From JALEFZ01 sp039820545 (GTDB lineage: Bacteria > Bacteroidota > Bacteroidia > J057), in the NCBI GenBank assembly GCA_039820545.1, contig JBCBPW010000015.1, forward strand, positions 1-64,000: a DNA stretch of 64,000 nucleotides, given 5' to 3'. Positions 27,247 to 37,044 of the stretch are shown here, one piece after another (the first letter of the stretch is position 1; every line of letters begins with the position of its first letter). The notes below the pieces were generated by a model. It saw nothing but the letters and a program-made list of their open reading frames with translations, was not told the DNA's origin and did no database searches. The position numbers and the translations under genes are program-made.

Positions 27247-29538
27247 TCAAACATCTCCATAATAATGGTGGGGTAAGGTGAAGACAAAAGTAGCCCCTTT
27301 CCCTGCTTGGCTTTCTACCCAAATTTCTCCTCGGTGTTTTTCTATGATTCGGTGGGCAATGGCGAGTCCTACCCCAGTCCCTTCAAAGGCATCTTCTGGA
27401 ACCAATCGAGTGAAGAGTTGGAAGACTTTTTCCTGTAGCCCTTCATCCAATCCTATCCCATTATCTTTCACAAAAATCTGTGCATACTCTCCTTTATCCT
27501 CTCCTCCAATGGTGAGGGACGAGGGTTGCTCCAACCTTGAATATTTGAGAGCATTGGAGATAAGATTGACAAATAGCTGACGGAGAAGGGTACGGTCTCC
27601 ATGCACCAAAGGAAGGGGCTGAATCTCTATTTCTACTTTATCCTGTTTCAGGAAACGGGTTTCCTGCTCGATGACATCATCTATGAGGCTGCGTAACTTG
27701 ATGGGATTGTGCAGAATATCTACTTGCCCGATACGAGCATACACGAGGATGTCATCTATGAGCGTATTCATCTTTTTGGCACTATCCGATACGGCTTCTA
27801 AAAGCTCTTTTCCATCGGCATCCAAAATATGCTGGTATTCTTCCAGTAAGATCTCTGCAAATCCATCAATGTTGCGAAGGGGTGCCCGAAGGTCATGCGA
27901 GACCGAATAGCTAAATGTTTGCAGGTCAGAAATGGCGTTTTTGAGGGCTAGATTCAGCGCTTTTTGCTCACTAAAATCCTGTATAATGGTCGAAATGATG
28001 TTTTCGCGTAGTTCCCTGGCTGCCTGAATTTCGAATGGACGCCATGAAGTGGATCTGCCTCTGACAACTTCTGTCCACTTGGCAAATGACTTTCTGGGAT
28101 GTAACCTCAAACCTGTTTCCGTCTGCACGGCAATCTTCTCAGGTTTTCCTCCCCAGGATACTTCCATGACCTGCTCAGGTTTGAACCAAAAGATGTACTC
28201 CTCGGCTCTTCGTGAGATTTCGATCGCTAGCAGTCCTACATGCGGGTGGGTAAGGGTTTGATTGAGACTTGTACCTAGACTATCGGTAACCCAAAAACCT
28301 TCATCTAGTTGCTCAGGAATCCAGGTTAGTAAGGTATTTAATTCATCTTCAGAAGGTGTGAGGCCCAAGGTATGCCAGCGGCTTTCCATTCTAATTGCTG
28401 CTCCTTTACATTCCATCAAGTCTAGGAGTGAATGTTTGCTTTCCGTGAGGGCCTTGACGAGGTTTTTAGAGTGGGTGACCTGTTGATGAAGATTGGCTCT
28501 GATGAGTTGTATATCTCCCTTTTCTTCTAGTGCCTGCTTGGACAAGATCATTGTCATGTGTCCAGAAAACACTTGTCCCACAAGCACACAGGCTCTCCGG
28601 ACTTCGTGTGAGACCCAGCGTGCCTCCCCATGATGACATGCGATCAGTCCCCACAATTTATCGTTGATGGTGATCGCGATAGACATAGAGGCTCCTACTC
28701 CCATATTATGTAAATATTCGATATGGATGGGAGAGACAGCCCGGAGAGTGACTGTCGTCAGGTCTGTACTTTGATGTGTCAGAGGGTTTAGATTGGGGTA
28801 GATGGGGACCTGTTCAAGTGTTGTATTCCCAATCAATCGAACCCAAGAAGTTCGGTAGATTTCTCGTGCTTTGGGAGGGATATCGGAAGCGGGATATCGA
28901 AGCCCAGCATAAGGAGACAAATGAGGTTCCCTGGCTTCCTCTATGACTTCCCCGTTCCATTCTTCATCAAACCGATAAATCATCACACGATCGTAGCCCG
29001 TCAGCTTTTTCAGTTCCTGTGCAGTAGTCGCTGTAAGCTGTGGGAGACGCGTACTTCGATGAATCTTCTCTATTGTTTGAGTAAGAAGTTTCCGTTCCAA
29101 GACAGAACCTTCATTTGCATGGAGAGGTGTTAACTCTATAAATAGCAGCGCTTCTTTTAGATGAGCGATCACCTCGTAAGTCTTACCTTTGATTTCTTGA
29201 TAAAAAGGTGTTTGGAAGGGAAGATTTTCAGGATCCTGAATGAGTTGATCAAGCCAATTTTGAAAAGAAAGGGAAAAGAAGGCAGAGATGTTACGCCCCA
29301 CCATAGACACATGAGCTATATCCGTCAGATGATGAATATTTTCGGATACTTGCAGGATAGATAGGGTTTCATGCCTGAGGATGATGAGATAGCCCTGTGG
29401 CTGGATCTGCCCAATAAAAGCAAGGGGTTCTCTATCACAAGAATCTAAATATGAGTCATGAGAGGTAGGGGGTGTCATGAGGGAATTTAGACAAATGCCG
29501 CTTTGTTTCAAAGGAGGGAGATTCTCTTTGTCAAGCAA
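27247..29538 (-). CDS. bacteriophytochrome histidine kinase
   Basis: A 763-residue red/far-red light sensor kinase with PAS-GAF-PHY-HisKA-HATPase order. Cys34 in DSCDREPLAFIGQIQPQG is at the position that binds biliverdin in bacteriophytochromes. The GAF domain shows PASDIPPKAR (Asp219-Ile-Pro), SPIHIEYLHNMGVGASMS and ACHHG, all chromophore-pocket signatures. The PHY tongue carries LHPRKSFAKW (481-485 PRKSF). The kinase has the phosphoacceptor His548 in SVSHDLRAPL, and N, G1 and G2 boxes with DNGIG and GTGVGLAI. All light-sensing residues look present, so it should be photoactive if biliverdin is available; no heme oxygenase is in the window. The ATG overlaps the end of the response-regulator gene by 8 bases. 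Confidence 0.95.
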   Translation of the reverse strand: MLDKENLPPLKQSGICLNSLMTPPTSHDSYLDSCDREPLAFIGQIQPQGYLIILRHETLSILQVSENIHHLTDIAHVSMVGRNISAFFSLSFQNWLDQLIQDPENLPFQTPFYQEIKGKTYEVIAHLKEALLFIELTPLHANEGSVLERKLLTQTIEKIHRSTRLPQLTATTAQELKKLTGYDRVMIYRFDEEWNGEVIEEAREPHLSPYAGLRYPASDIPPKAREIYRTSWVRLIGNTTLEQVPIYPNLNPLTHQSTDLTTVTLRAVSPIHIEYLHNMGVGASMSIAITINDKLWGLIACHHGEARWVSHEVRRACVLVGQVFSGHMTMILSKQALEEKGDIQLIRANLHQQVTHSKNLVKALTESKHSLLDLMECKGAAIRMESRWHTLGLTPSEDELNTLLTWIPEQLDEGFWVTDSLGTSLNQTLTHPHVGLLAIEISRRAEEYIFWFKPEQVMEVSWGGKPEKIAVQTETGLRLHPRKSFAKWTEVVRGRSTSWRPFEIQAARELRENIISTIIQDFSEQKALNLALKNAISDLQTFSYSVSHDLRAPLRNIDGFAEILLEEYQHILDADGKELLEAVSDSAKKMNTLIDDILVYARIGQVDILHNPIKLRSLIDDVIEQETRFLKQDKVEIEIQPLPLVHGDRTLLRQLFVNLISNALKYSRLEQPSSLTIGGEDKGEYAQIFVKDNGIGLDEGLQEKVFQLFTRLVPEDAFEGTGVGLAIAHRIIEKHRGEIWVESQAGKGATFVFTLPHHYYGDV

Positions 29539-29953
29539 AGTTGGGCACGAGGTGGTCTGCGTGATGCATCATGATTCGTCTGAACATGCGAATGTTTCCA
29601 AAGTAATCGAAGGGCTTCTCGTGTAGGGCATCAGCTCCTAATTGTAGGACTCTTGCTCGATCTTCTGGTAGTCCTGATCCTGAAAATACGATAATGGGGA
29701 ATGACTTGAGTCTGTAAAAATAGATCTTCTCCAACAGCTCAAACCCATCCATGATAGGCATTTTGAGGTCTAAGAAAATTATTTCAGGGAGGAGATTTTT
29801 TACTTGTTGTTCTAATAGGAAATCTAATGCATGTTTTCCTGATGGCTTTGTTATAATAGGCACTCTATGGTTGATTTTTTTGAATGCCATGATGGATAAT
29901 TCTAGGTCAAGTTCATTGTCATCTACCATCAATACGTAAGGAACTTCAATCAT
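29531..29953 (-). CDS. single-domain response regulator, Rcp1-like
   Basis: A 140-residue receiver domain with no output domain. It has the acidic pair VDDNE, phosphoacceptor Asp in IFLDLKMP (~residue 62), Ser in VFSGS and Lys in HEKPF. Long-loop receivers of this kind (Rcp1 type) are the usual partners of phytochromes. It lies between the CheB/CheR kinase (10-base gap) and the phytochrome (8-base overlap), so it is probably the phosphate acceptor of one or both kinases. Confidence 0.92.
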   Translation of the reverse strand: MIEVPYVLMVDDNELDLELSIMAFKKINHRVPIITKPSGKHALDFLLEQQVKNLLPEIIFLDLKMPIMDGFELLEKIYFYRLKSFPIIVFSGSGLPEDRARVLQLGADALHEKPFDYFGNIRMFRRIMMHHADHLVPNFA

Positions 29954-29963
29954 ACTTCCATGT

Positions 29964-32900
29964 TTAAGAGGGCTTCATCGGAAGACTGAAATAGAATGTA
30001 GATCCTAGCCCTACCTCAGATGTGGCCCATACAGCACCATTTTGTAGTTCTACCGCCCTTTTGACAATCGAGAGTCCGATGCCGCTTCCCTCTTCTTGCA
30101 ATTCTGGGTGGATTCGTTCGAACAGTCCAAAAATCTTTTCGGCGTAGATAGGATCAAAGCCTATTCCATTATCCTTCACATAATATATTATCTCCAATTT
30201 GGACTTATCTGGGTATCCTCCAAACTCAATAATTCGTTTTTCCTTACGCTGATTGTATTTAATGGCATTTGAAAATAAATTGGTGATGGTCTGTCGCGTC
30301 AATTCTAAATCAGCCCAAACCCGTGGACAGTCCCTGATGATGAGTTCTGTTTCTGTGTCATCTGTCATGTAGGACAGATTCGAAAATATATCCCTAGCAA
30401 TTATTTCTAGCTCGAGCCATTCCTTCCTGACGGCATAAGATCCGATACGTGCGAACCCTACCAAACTGTCAATCAACTCTCCCATTCGCTGGGCCTGATT
30501 GGTGATATTTTGAATGTACCTGTTTTGCTCATCCGAAAACTGATCCTTGGCTTGCATCGCCAAAAACTGGCTGTAGCTAAGGATGGCCCGGATCGGACTT
30601 CTTAGATCATGGGCAATAGAGTTGGTAAAGTTTCGAAGATTTTGATTGGCACTTATCAGCGATTGTGTCCGTTCCTCTACGACTTGTTCCAACTTCTTTT
30701 TTCCCTCTGAAATCGCCTTCGTTTCATTGAGATATTTGTCTATTTCTAGCCCTATGGTTCCTATGTACTTAGTATTCTCCTTGATAGGAGAATCTACTAA
30801 ATATCTGATGAAAAGAATATTACGCTTTTTCCCTTCTCGATCTAAGATCTGATCTACTTGATGCTGTAACTCACCTGTGGCGAGAATCTGCTCATCCCGG
30901 TATCTAAGGCTAGTAGCGACTTCTTGATTAAACAATCCAAAATCGTTATTGCCTACTACCTTTTGACTAGGATCAAAGTAAGCCCCTTTACTGTAATCAT
31001 TGACAAAGATGTATCTGAAAGTCTCATCCTTGAACCAATACAAGACTGGAGCAAATTGTAGAAAGGCGTTGAGTGTGGCAATTTCCTGTAGAAGTGCCCT
31101 TTCCTGCATCACAGAAGAGGATGAGTCGGTACTTACTACCAATAATTCATCGATTTCACCTGTAGAATTTGTGAGTGGGAAAACTTTGTTCTCATAAATG
31201 ATTTGTTTCCCTCCTTCACCTATCAGCTGTACTTGATATTCGCCAGGCGACTCTGTTCGAACAACTCTGTCCAAAACGCTCCTAACAAGTGGACGCTCTT
31301 GTTCGGGCATCAAATCATAGATGGTTTTCCCTACAATTTCGTCCAGTTTATACCCGTTTTCAGACTGATTTCGGAAAATTATTTCACCATCCAGATTGAT
31401 GATTGAAGTGATGATAGGCATAATCTCCAAGATCCTTCGCTGATTCTGTTCAGATTTGGCGAGCGCCAATTCTGCGTACTTACGCTTGGAAACATCCAAT
31501 GCCATGACGATGACTCCTTCCGTTTTGAGCCCTACTTTATAGGGGTTGATCCTGACATAGTAGTAAGGAGGGATATGTCCATTATTGGCTTTCATCTGAA
31601 CCTCTTTGACGATGTCGGTCTTTTTCCCAATCAGCACGTCCATGATGTCATCCATAAATCTGGGATAGTCCCAGCGGATGCTGAATTTCTCGATGGAGGT
31701 ACCGACATCTTTATCGTCTAGCAGGATGAGGTTGCTAAATTGAGGTGTAAATAGCTTGATATTCAGCTCGCTATCGAGGAATAATACGCCTAGATCGATA
31801 CTGTTGAGTAGATTGTCCAGGTTGGCCCTTGATTCGTAGAGTTCTTTATTACGGATCTGAAGCTCGCTATTTACAGTGTATAGTTCTTCATTGACAGATT
31901 GAAGTTCTTCGTTGGTGCTTTGCAGTTCTTCATTGGCGGCAAGCAGTTCTTCATTCGAACTCTGCAGTTCTTCATTGCTGGTTTCTAGCTCTTCGAGACT
32001 ATTTTGGACTTCATGCTTCGCTATTTTGAGTTCTTCTTGAAGATCTCTGATGACGTCGTAGACCTCGGCTTTTTTTGAGACGGGCTTTACGATGGTCGGT
32101 GAAGCTTTTAGATCTTCGATCTTGTGCTCCTTGAATTGTACCAAATAGATCTGTTGACCGAAGGATAGACCCAGATCCTCAAATATCAGATCCAGGTTGA
32201 TCACGCCACTGCGAGACTCAAGCGGCACATTGGGATAGAGGAAAGGACCCGACTCCGTCACAAAGCGTCTGATGGCATCTCGGATGATAATGATGAGGTC
32301 ATCCTGGACCATGTTCAGGATGCTCAAATTGGATTCCATATCGGGAAAGTTCAGGTATTGTCCTGCACCTCCTGCTGTGTAAAGAATCTCAAACTCCTCA
32401 TTGATCATAATACAGGCAGGGGCAAATTTGGAGATCAGCAGTTTTGTCAACTGTATCTTGGGACGCTTTGTCTGGACAAACTCCTTGTTTCCTGCTGGAT
32501 TTACGATCGAAGGAAAACTCTTCCCTCTCTTATTGACAAGGTTGAGATTGTAATATTTCCTGAATTTAGGTGTCTCCCCGTAGCTGGTGTAGACCTTCCA
32601 CTTCTCACTGAGGACCTTGAAATTATTTTTATAGTCTAGCACATTTTCACTTGCTCCTAACCACAAGAAACCTCCAGGCTTGAGACCGAAATGGAAGTTG
32701 AGAATGATGCGTCGCTGCACAATCGGACGCAGGTAGATCAGCAAGTTGCGACAGGCGACGAGGTCTAAGTTGATGAAGGGAGGATCGACCATAGCATCAT
32801 TGCGCGCAAAGATGATTTGATCTCGAATGAATTTACGGACCTCGTAGTTTTCTCCATTGTACTCAAAATACTTATCGAGGATGTCTTGGGATACGCCCTT

Positions 32901-34004
32901 GACCTTGGAGGGAGAATATTGGGCTTTACTGGCGATTTGTAGTGCCCGCTCATCCACATCCGTGGCGAAGAAGGTAAACTTAGGAAGGAAGCCTACTTCC
33001 TCGGCATATTCGTGTAGCGCAATGGCAAGTGAATAAACCTCTTGTCCCGTGGAGCATGCGCAATCCCAAATCCTGATTTCCTGTCGGTCTTTGGATGCAT
33101 TGATCAAGTTGGGGAATACATTTTCGCGTAGCGAATCGTAAGCTCCAGGATCCCTGAAGAATTCTGTTACTCCGATCAACAATTCTTGTAGTAAGTGGCC
33201 TACGTGATCGGGACTTTCGGCTAGGTATAGGTAGTAGTCTTGAAGTTTGTGAAACTTCTGGGCTATCATATCTTTTTCAATCCTACGCCATATGGTGTTG
33301 GATTTATATGAAGCAAAGTCAATTTCAAAGTATTTCCGTACCAGGTCCAGGATATCTTCAATGACACTCTCATCCGAAAGGGGAAGTTTGGTAGGTTCCT
33401 CCTGGTTCTCCTCCAGAAAAGGGATGGGTTCCAGACTTAGTGTGACTAACTTTTCAGCGATTTCCTCTGGATGAAGGATATAATCTACCAGTCGCGTATC
33501 GATGGCGCTAAGTGGCATACCGTCAAACTCTCCACTTTCAGGTTCCTGTACTACAACTACTCCTCCTCGATTTTTGATGGTACGGATACCACGAGATCCG
33601 TCAGATCCTGTCCCCGACAAAATGACTGCAATCCCACGTGGCCCTACATCCTGCCCCAGGCTATGCAAAAAATTGTCTATCACAAAGTGAGGCGCATCTT
33701 CCATCTCTTGGTCTCTGAGGTTGAGGCGTCCTTCTTCTATCGTCAGATAATTTCCTGCTGGGATGAGGTATATATTGTTAGGATAGACCTTCATTCCATT
33801 TTCTGCCATGATGACCTCCATCCGAGTATCCTTTACCAGGATTTCTTTCATCATGCTTTTGAACCGACGGGAGAGGTGTTGGATGATGACAAATGCCATA
33901 CCCGTGTCCTCTGGTAAGTGAAGTAATATTTCTTCGATTGCTTTGAGACCACCAGCAGAGGCACCTATACCAACTATGGGGAAATTGTGAGAATATGCAC
34001 TCAT
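29964..34004 (-). CDS. CheB-CheR-PAS hybrid histidine kinase
   Basis: A 1346-residue fusion. Residues 1-190 are a CheB methylesterase-like domain (GIGASAGGL with the catalytic Ser, IIQHLS with His, GTGSDGSRG with Asp), without the CheB receiver. Residues ~215-480 are a CheR methyltransferase (ACSTGQEVYSLAI, FFATDVDERAL, ACRNLLIYL). A heptad-type coiled coil of 'S(S/T)NEELQ' repeats occupies ~645-725. Then come three PAS-like domains (~730-1110), a HisKA domain with His at ~1133 (SIAHDLRSPI) and an HATPase (DNGIGFDP, GSGIGLSIV). No chemotaxis receptors are nearby, so the CheB/CheR halves probably act on an unknown target. First gene of the phytochrome operon. Confidence 0.94.
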   Translation of the reverse strand: MSAYSHNFPIVGIGASAGGLKAIEEILLHLPEDTGMAFVIIQHLSRRFKSMMKEILVKDTRMEVIMAENGMKVYPNNIYLIPAGNYLTIEEGRLNLRDQEMEDAPHFVIDNFLHSLGQDVGPRGIAVILSGTGSDGSRGIRTIKNRGGVVVVQEPESGEFDGMPLSAIDTRLVDYILHPEEIAEKLVTLSLEPIPFLEENQEEPTKLPLSDESVIEDILDLVRKYFEIDFASYKSNTIWRRIEKDMIAQKFHKLQDYYLYLAESPDHVGHLLQELLIGVTEFFRDPGAYDSLRENVFPNLINASKDRQEIRIWDCACSTGQEVYSLAIALHEYAEEVGFLPKFTFFATDVDERALQIASKAQYSPSKVKGVSQDILDKYFEYNGENYEVRKFIRDQIIFARNDAMVDPPFINLDLVACRNLLIYLRPIVQRRIILNFHFGLKPGGFLWLGASENVLDYKNNFKVLSEKWKVYTSYGETPKFRKYYNLNLVNKRGKSFPSIVNPAGNKEFVQTKRPKIQLTKLLISKFAPACIMINEEFEILYTAGGAGQYLNFPDMESNLSILNMVQDDLIIIIRDAIRRFVTESGPFLYPNVPLESRSGVINLDLIFEDLGLSFGQQIYLVQFKEHKIEDLKASPTIVKPVSKKAEVYDVIRDLQEELKIAKHEVQNSLEELETSNEELQSSNEELLAANEELQSTNEELQSVNEELYTVNSELQIRNKELYESRANLDNLLNSIDLGVLFLDSELNIKLFTPQFSNLILLDDKDVGTSIEKFSIRWDYPRFMDDIMDVLIGKKTDIVKEVQMKANNGHIPPYYYVRINPYKVGLKTEGVIVMALDVSKRKYAELALAKSEQNQRRILEIMPIITSIINLDGEIIFRNQSENGYKLDEIVGKTIYDLMPEQERPLVRSVLDRVVRTESPGEYQVQLIGEGGKQIIYENKVFPLTNSTGEIDELLVVSTDSSSSVMQERALLQEIATLNAFLQFAPVLYWFKDETFRYIFVNDYSKGAYFDPSQKVVGNNDFGLFNQEVATSLRYRDEQILATGELQHQVDQILDREGKKRNILFIRYLVDSPIKENTKYIGTIGLEIDKYLNETKAISEGKKKLEQVVEERTQSLISANQNLRNFTNSIAHDLRSPIRAILSYSQFLAMQAKDQFSDEQNRYIQNITNQAQRMGELIDSLVGFARIGSYAVRKEWLELEIIARDIFSNLSYMTDDTETELIIRDCPRVWADLELTRQTITNLFSNAIKYNQRKEKRIIEFGGYPDKSKLEIIYYVKDNGIGFDPIYAEKIFGLFERIHPELQEEGSGIGLSIVKRAVELQNGAVWATSEVGLGSTFYFSLPMKPS

Positions 34005-34260
34005 ATCAAGGGGATTTAGGCCTACAGAAAATGAAGATCTTGTATTCTGTTGTTGGATTATTCATCAATTTAATACATCGATGATGATGTCTTGGAGTTG
34101 GAAAAGGAAAGAAAAAGACAGAATACTTGTTGCAATCAATATATATAAATATATCAAGGTATTGTTATCGAAAAAAAGAAATTATCCCTATTTCTTGTAT
34201 TTGTACATGGGTTTGAGTGGTGGGATACACGTTTTACTTTTCTGGGTAGAAGTGGACGAT

Positions 34261-34821
34261 TTACAAACGGCCTAATAGTTCCTCTTTTTTATTTTCATAC
34301 TCCAATAGGGTCAATTTTCCATCATTGTATCTTTCGTATAGCATATCGATGGTGCGCATGATTTCATCTCTCATGTTGAGCCAGTCCAACTCCGTGCTAC
34401 TGTAGCCTTCATAACTTTGTTTCACGATTTTTTCGGCGGTAGGATCGTACCGGGAGAGATTTTCGAGTATGCGTTTGAGTGTATGTGCGACCTGATCGTT
34501 TTTGGTACGCAGCGTATGTTGTAGAAATTGGGCTTGCTGATTGGAGAATACGATGAGTTTATTTCCACTCATTTGGACCTCTCTTATATCCTCTAGCAGA
34601 AATGATCCATCTTCATAGTAGCAAGTATCTTCTGTAAACAGCAGGGTAGCGCTACTAAATGTTCCTGAATGGAGATGCATGGCGATGACATCGCTAGGGC
34701 TTGCAATACGCTTGTCGCGGATCAGGATTCGCCCCAGTTTGATGGCTGGTAAATTGGGCACTCGGTAAAGACCATTCTTTTCGTCTTGTGGAAACTTTTC
34801 TTTCAGGATCTCAGCGTACAT
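34261..34821 (-). CDS. PH-like/SHOCT-like small protein of unknown function
   Basis: A 186-residue soluble protein with no signal peptide. Residues ~25-115 alternate short strands and end in a helix, like bacterial PH-like domains. The last ~35 residues (MLYERYNDGKLTLLEYENKKEELLG, in part) fit the SHOCT pattern of a short helical oligomerisation motif common at bacterial protein C-termini. No enzyme motif is visible. It is divergent from the glycosyltransferase at 34962. The 256-base gap on its other side (34005-34260) is AT-rich and shows no further gene. Confidence 0.65.
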   Translation of the reverse strand: MYAEILKEKFPQDEKNGLYRVPNLPAIKLGRILIRDKRIASPSDVIAMHLHSGTFSSATLLFTEDTCYYEDGSFLLEDIREVQMSGNKLIVFSNQQAQFLQHTLRTKNDQVAHTLKRILENLSRYDPTAEKIVKQSYEGYSSTELDWLNMRDEIMRTIDMLYERYNDGKLTLLEYENKKEELLGRL

Positions 34822-34961
34822 AATACCAATTTAGGGAAATCTTCGATTTTGGCTCAAAAAAACGAAGTAGACTTCAGATTATAAAAAATCATGCGAATCC
34901 ATGCGATTAAGCATGATGTGGGAGGGAATACTGTCGGAATCCCTTTTTTCTTAGAAGAAGG

Positions 34962-36971
34962 ATGATAACTTTGCCTCCAGAAAATTTAGGAGTTATCGAC
35001 CTCAGTATCATCATCGTCAACTACAACGTCAAGCATTTTCTCGAGCAATGCCTGCGTTCGGTCCAACGTGCCACCGTGGATATACAGGCCGAGGTCATCG
35101 TCGTGGACAATAACTCCCAAGATGGCAGCCAGCAGATGGTGCGCGAAAAGTTTGCTGAGGTCATCCTGATTGATAATCAAGACAACCCTGGGTTTTCCAA
35201 AGCGAATAATCAGGGGATTGACATCGCGAAGGGACGCTACCTTCTACTGCTCAATCCCGACACAGTCGTCGCAGAAGATACTTTCACCCGTTGCCTCACC
35301 TTTATGGACCAGCATCCTGATGCAGGAGCCTTAGGCATCAAGATGATCGATGGCTATGGAAAATTTTTGCCTGAATCAAAACGAGCGCTTCCTACTCCAT
35401 GGGTTTCTTTTTATAAAATATTTGGTCTGTCTGCGCTTTTCCCTCAGTCCAAGCGTTTTGGAAAGTATCATTTGACATTTCTGGATAAGGAAGAGAATCA
35501 TGAAATAGAAATACTTTCAGGAGCTTTCATGTGGATGCGGGCCTCTCTGATTAGGGAAATAGGAGGCTTGGATGAAACTTTCTTCATGTATGGAGAAGAC
35601 ATTGACATGTCTTACAGGGTAATTTTGGCTGGGATGAAGAATTATTATCTCTCAGATGCCCGTATTATCCATTACAAAGGAGAAAGTACCAAGACAGGAA
35701 GTCTGAACTACGTCAAGGTCTTTTATCAGGCCATGATCATTTTTGCAAAGAAGCACTTTGGGGGAACACGCAAGCGGTTCTTTATTGCCGCGATCAGACT
35801 CGCGGTATACTTTCGGGCCTTACTGGCTGTCTTGTATAGAGTGACGACACGCTATGGATTCGCCTTGCTTGAAGGCTTGATCGTGTATACGGGGATGTAT
35901 GGGATTAAGGCCTACTGGGAGCACTACATTCGATTCATAGAAGGAGGTACTTACCCTCCTGAATTTTCCCAGTTGTACATGCCCGCCTATACCCTGCTAT
36001 TCATCGTCCTACTATGGACGCTGGGTGCTTACAAAAGACCCTTTAGGTTGCGTCCGCTGGTATTGGGACCCTTCTTAGGATTCATTACCATCGCCACAGT
36101 CACTTATATGGTGGGACCCATTCAAAATTTCTCTCGTGCGATCGTCGGACTCTCGGCGGTCTTTACGATGATCATGGCACTGGCGACTCGCGGACTCATC
36201 AATCAAAGGCAGAGAGGGAATTTCTTTTTTACCGAACAAAGCCATCGACGCATCCTCCTTGTTGGAGGTCTAAAGGAAATTCAGTCTGTACTTTCGTGGC
36301 TTTCGGCGAGTTATCCTTATCCTCTTCAGGTTGTAGGAGTCATTAGCACTACAAATAATCTTCCAGATGGAGTAGAGCTAAATCTTCTGGGGCGGCCTGA
36401 AGAGATTCGTCAAATCGTCCGCCTATATCAAATTGAAGAAGTTGTCTACTGCAATGCGCAGCTTCCCACAAACCAGATCTTCGATATGCTGGAGTCACTT
36501 CAAGGGCTAAATGTAGATGCGAAGATCGTTCCGCCTGATACAGAGAGTTTGGTAGGTCCTCAGCAGATCTTGCAGCCTTTTCAGTTGGCTACTGCAAACT
36601 ATCTTCTTGCGCAGCCCGAGCAAAGAAGACATAAGCGTTGGGTAGATGGGCTAGGGGCGTTCTTGTTGTTGGTAACATTTCCGATTTTGGGTCTGGCCTA
36701 CAGACAGCCAGCAAAGGCTTTTCAGGGACTGTGGCAGGTACTGCGTGGCAAGAAGCACTTGGTAGGCTATAGCAAGCCTGCTTCCCATTTGCCTCCGCTG
36801 AAGGAGGGGTTGCTGAATTTGGCACATCGTCTAGGGAAGGCCTATGATCCAAATATCAGTCCGGCACTAGATGATTTTTATGCGAGAGAATACACATGGA
36901 CGATGGATGTGGATACGCTTTTTAATGGTTGGCGAAGCATAGGAGGGGGACATGGGCGAAACAAAGCGTGA
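34962..36971 (+). CDS. GT2 glycosyltransferase fused to a degenerate phosphoglycosyltransferase half
   Basis: A 669-residue protein. Residues ~12-290 are a family-2 glycosyltransferase of the rhamnosyltransferase kind: SIIIVNYNVKHFLEQCL, VVDNNSQDGS, NPGFSKANNQG, LLLNPDTVV, SGAFMWMR, DETFFMYGEDIDMSYR. Four to five membrane segments follow (~300-410). Next is a Rossmann-like domain (RRILLVGGLKEI, ~425-540). The C-terminal stretch (QVLRGKKHLVGYSKPASHLPPLKEGLL, in part) lines up with the end of WcaJ/CpsE-type sugar transferases. The KFRSM-type catalytic region is missing. The ATG at 34962 overlaps a TAACTTTG box (34965-34972) that looks like a -7 promoter element, so the true start may be slightly downstream. 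It probably adds sugars to a surface polysaccharide. Confidence 0.85.
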   Translation: MITLPPENLGVIDLSIIIVNYNVKHFLEQCLRSVQRATVDIQAEVIVVDNNSQDGSQQMVREKFAEVILIDNQDNPGFSKANNQGIDIAKGRYLLLLNPDTVVAEDTFTRCLTFMDQHPDAGALGIKMIDGYGKFLPESKRALPTPWVSFYKIFGLSALFPQSKRFGKYHLTFLDKEENHEIEILSGAFMWMRASLIREIGGLDETFFMYGEDIDMSYRVILAGMKNYYLSDARIIHYKGESTKTGSLNYVKVFYQAMIIFAKKHFGGTRKRFFIAAIRLAVYFRALLAVLYRVTTRYGFALLEGLIVYTGMYGIKAYWEHYIRFIEGGTYPPEFSQLYMPAYTLLFIVLLWTLGAYKRPFRLRPLVLGPFLGFITIATVTYMVGPIQNFSRAIVGLSAVFTMIMALATRGLINQRQRGNFFFTEQSHRRILLVGGLKEIQSVLSWLSASYPYPLQVVGVISTTNNLPDGVELNLLGRPEEIRQIVRLYQIEEVVYCNAQLPTNQIFDMLESLQGLNVDAKIVPPDTESLVGPQQILQPFQLATANYLLAQPEQRRHKRWVDGLGAFLLLVTFPILGLAYRQPAKAFQGLWQVLRGKKHLVGYSKPASHLPPLKEGLLNLAHRLGKAYDPNISPALDDFYAREYTWTMDVDTLFNGWRSIGGGHGRNKA

Positions 36972-37044
36972 GTATCGCAGGTCATAAGATGGTAAGACCT
37001 ATACAAAGGCTTAAAGAATCGAGTGTAAAAAGGTTATGGCTCAC

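Noticed and set aside
31870..31995. Period-21 direct repeats resembling a CRISPR-like or tandem array
   Set aside because: They encode the 'NEELQS' heptad coiled coil between CheR and PAS domains in a long intact gene, a known feature of this protein family.
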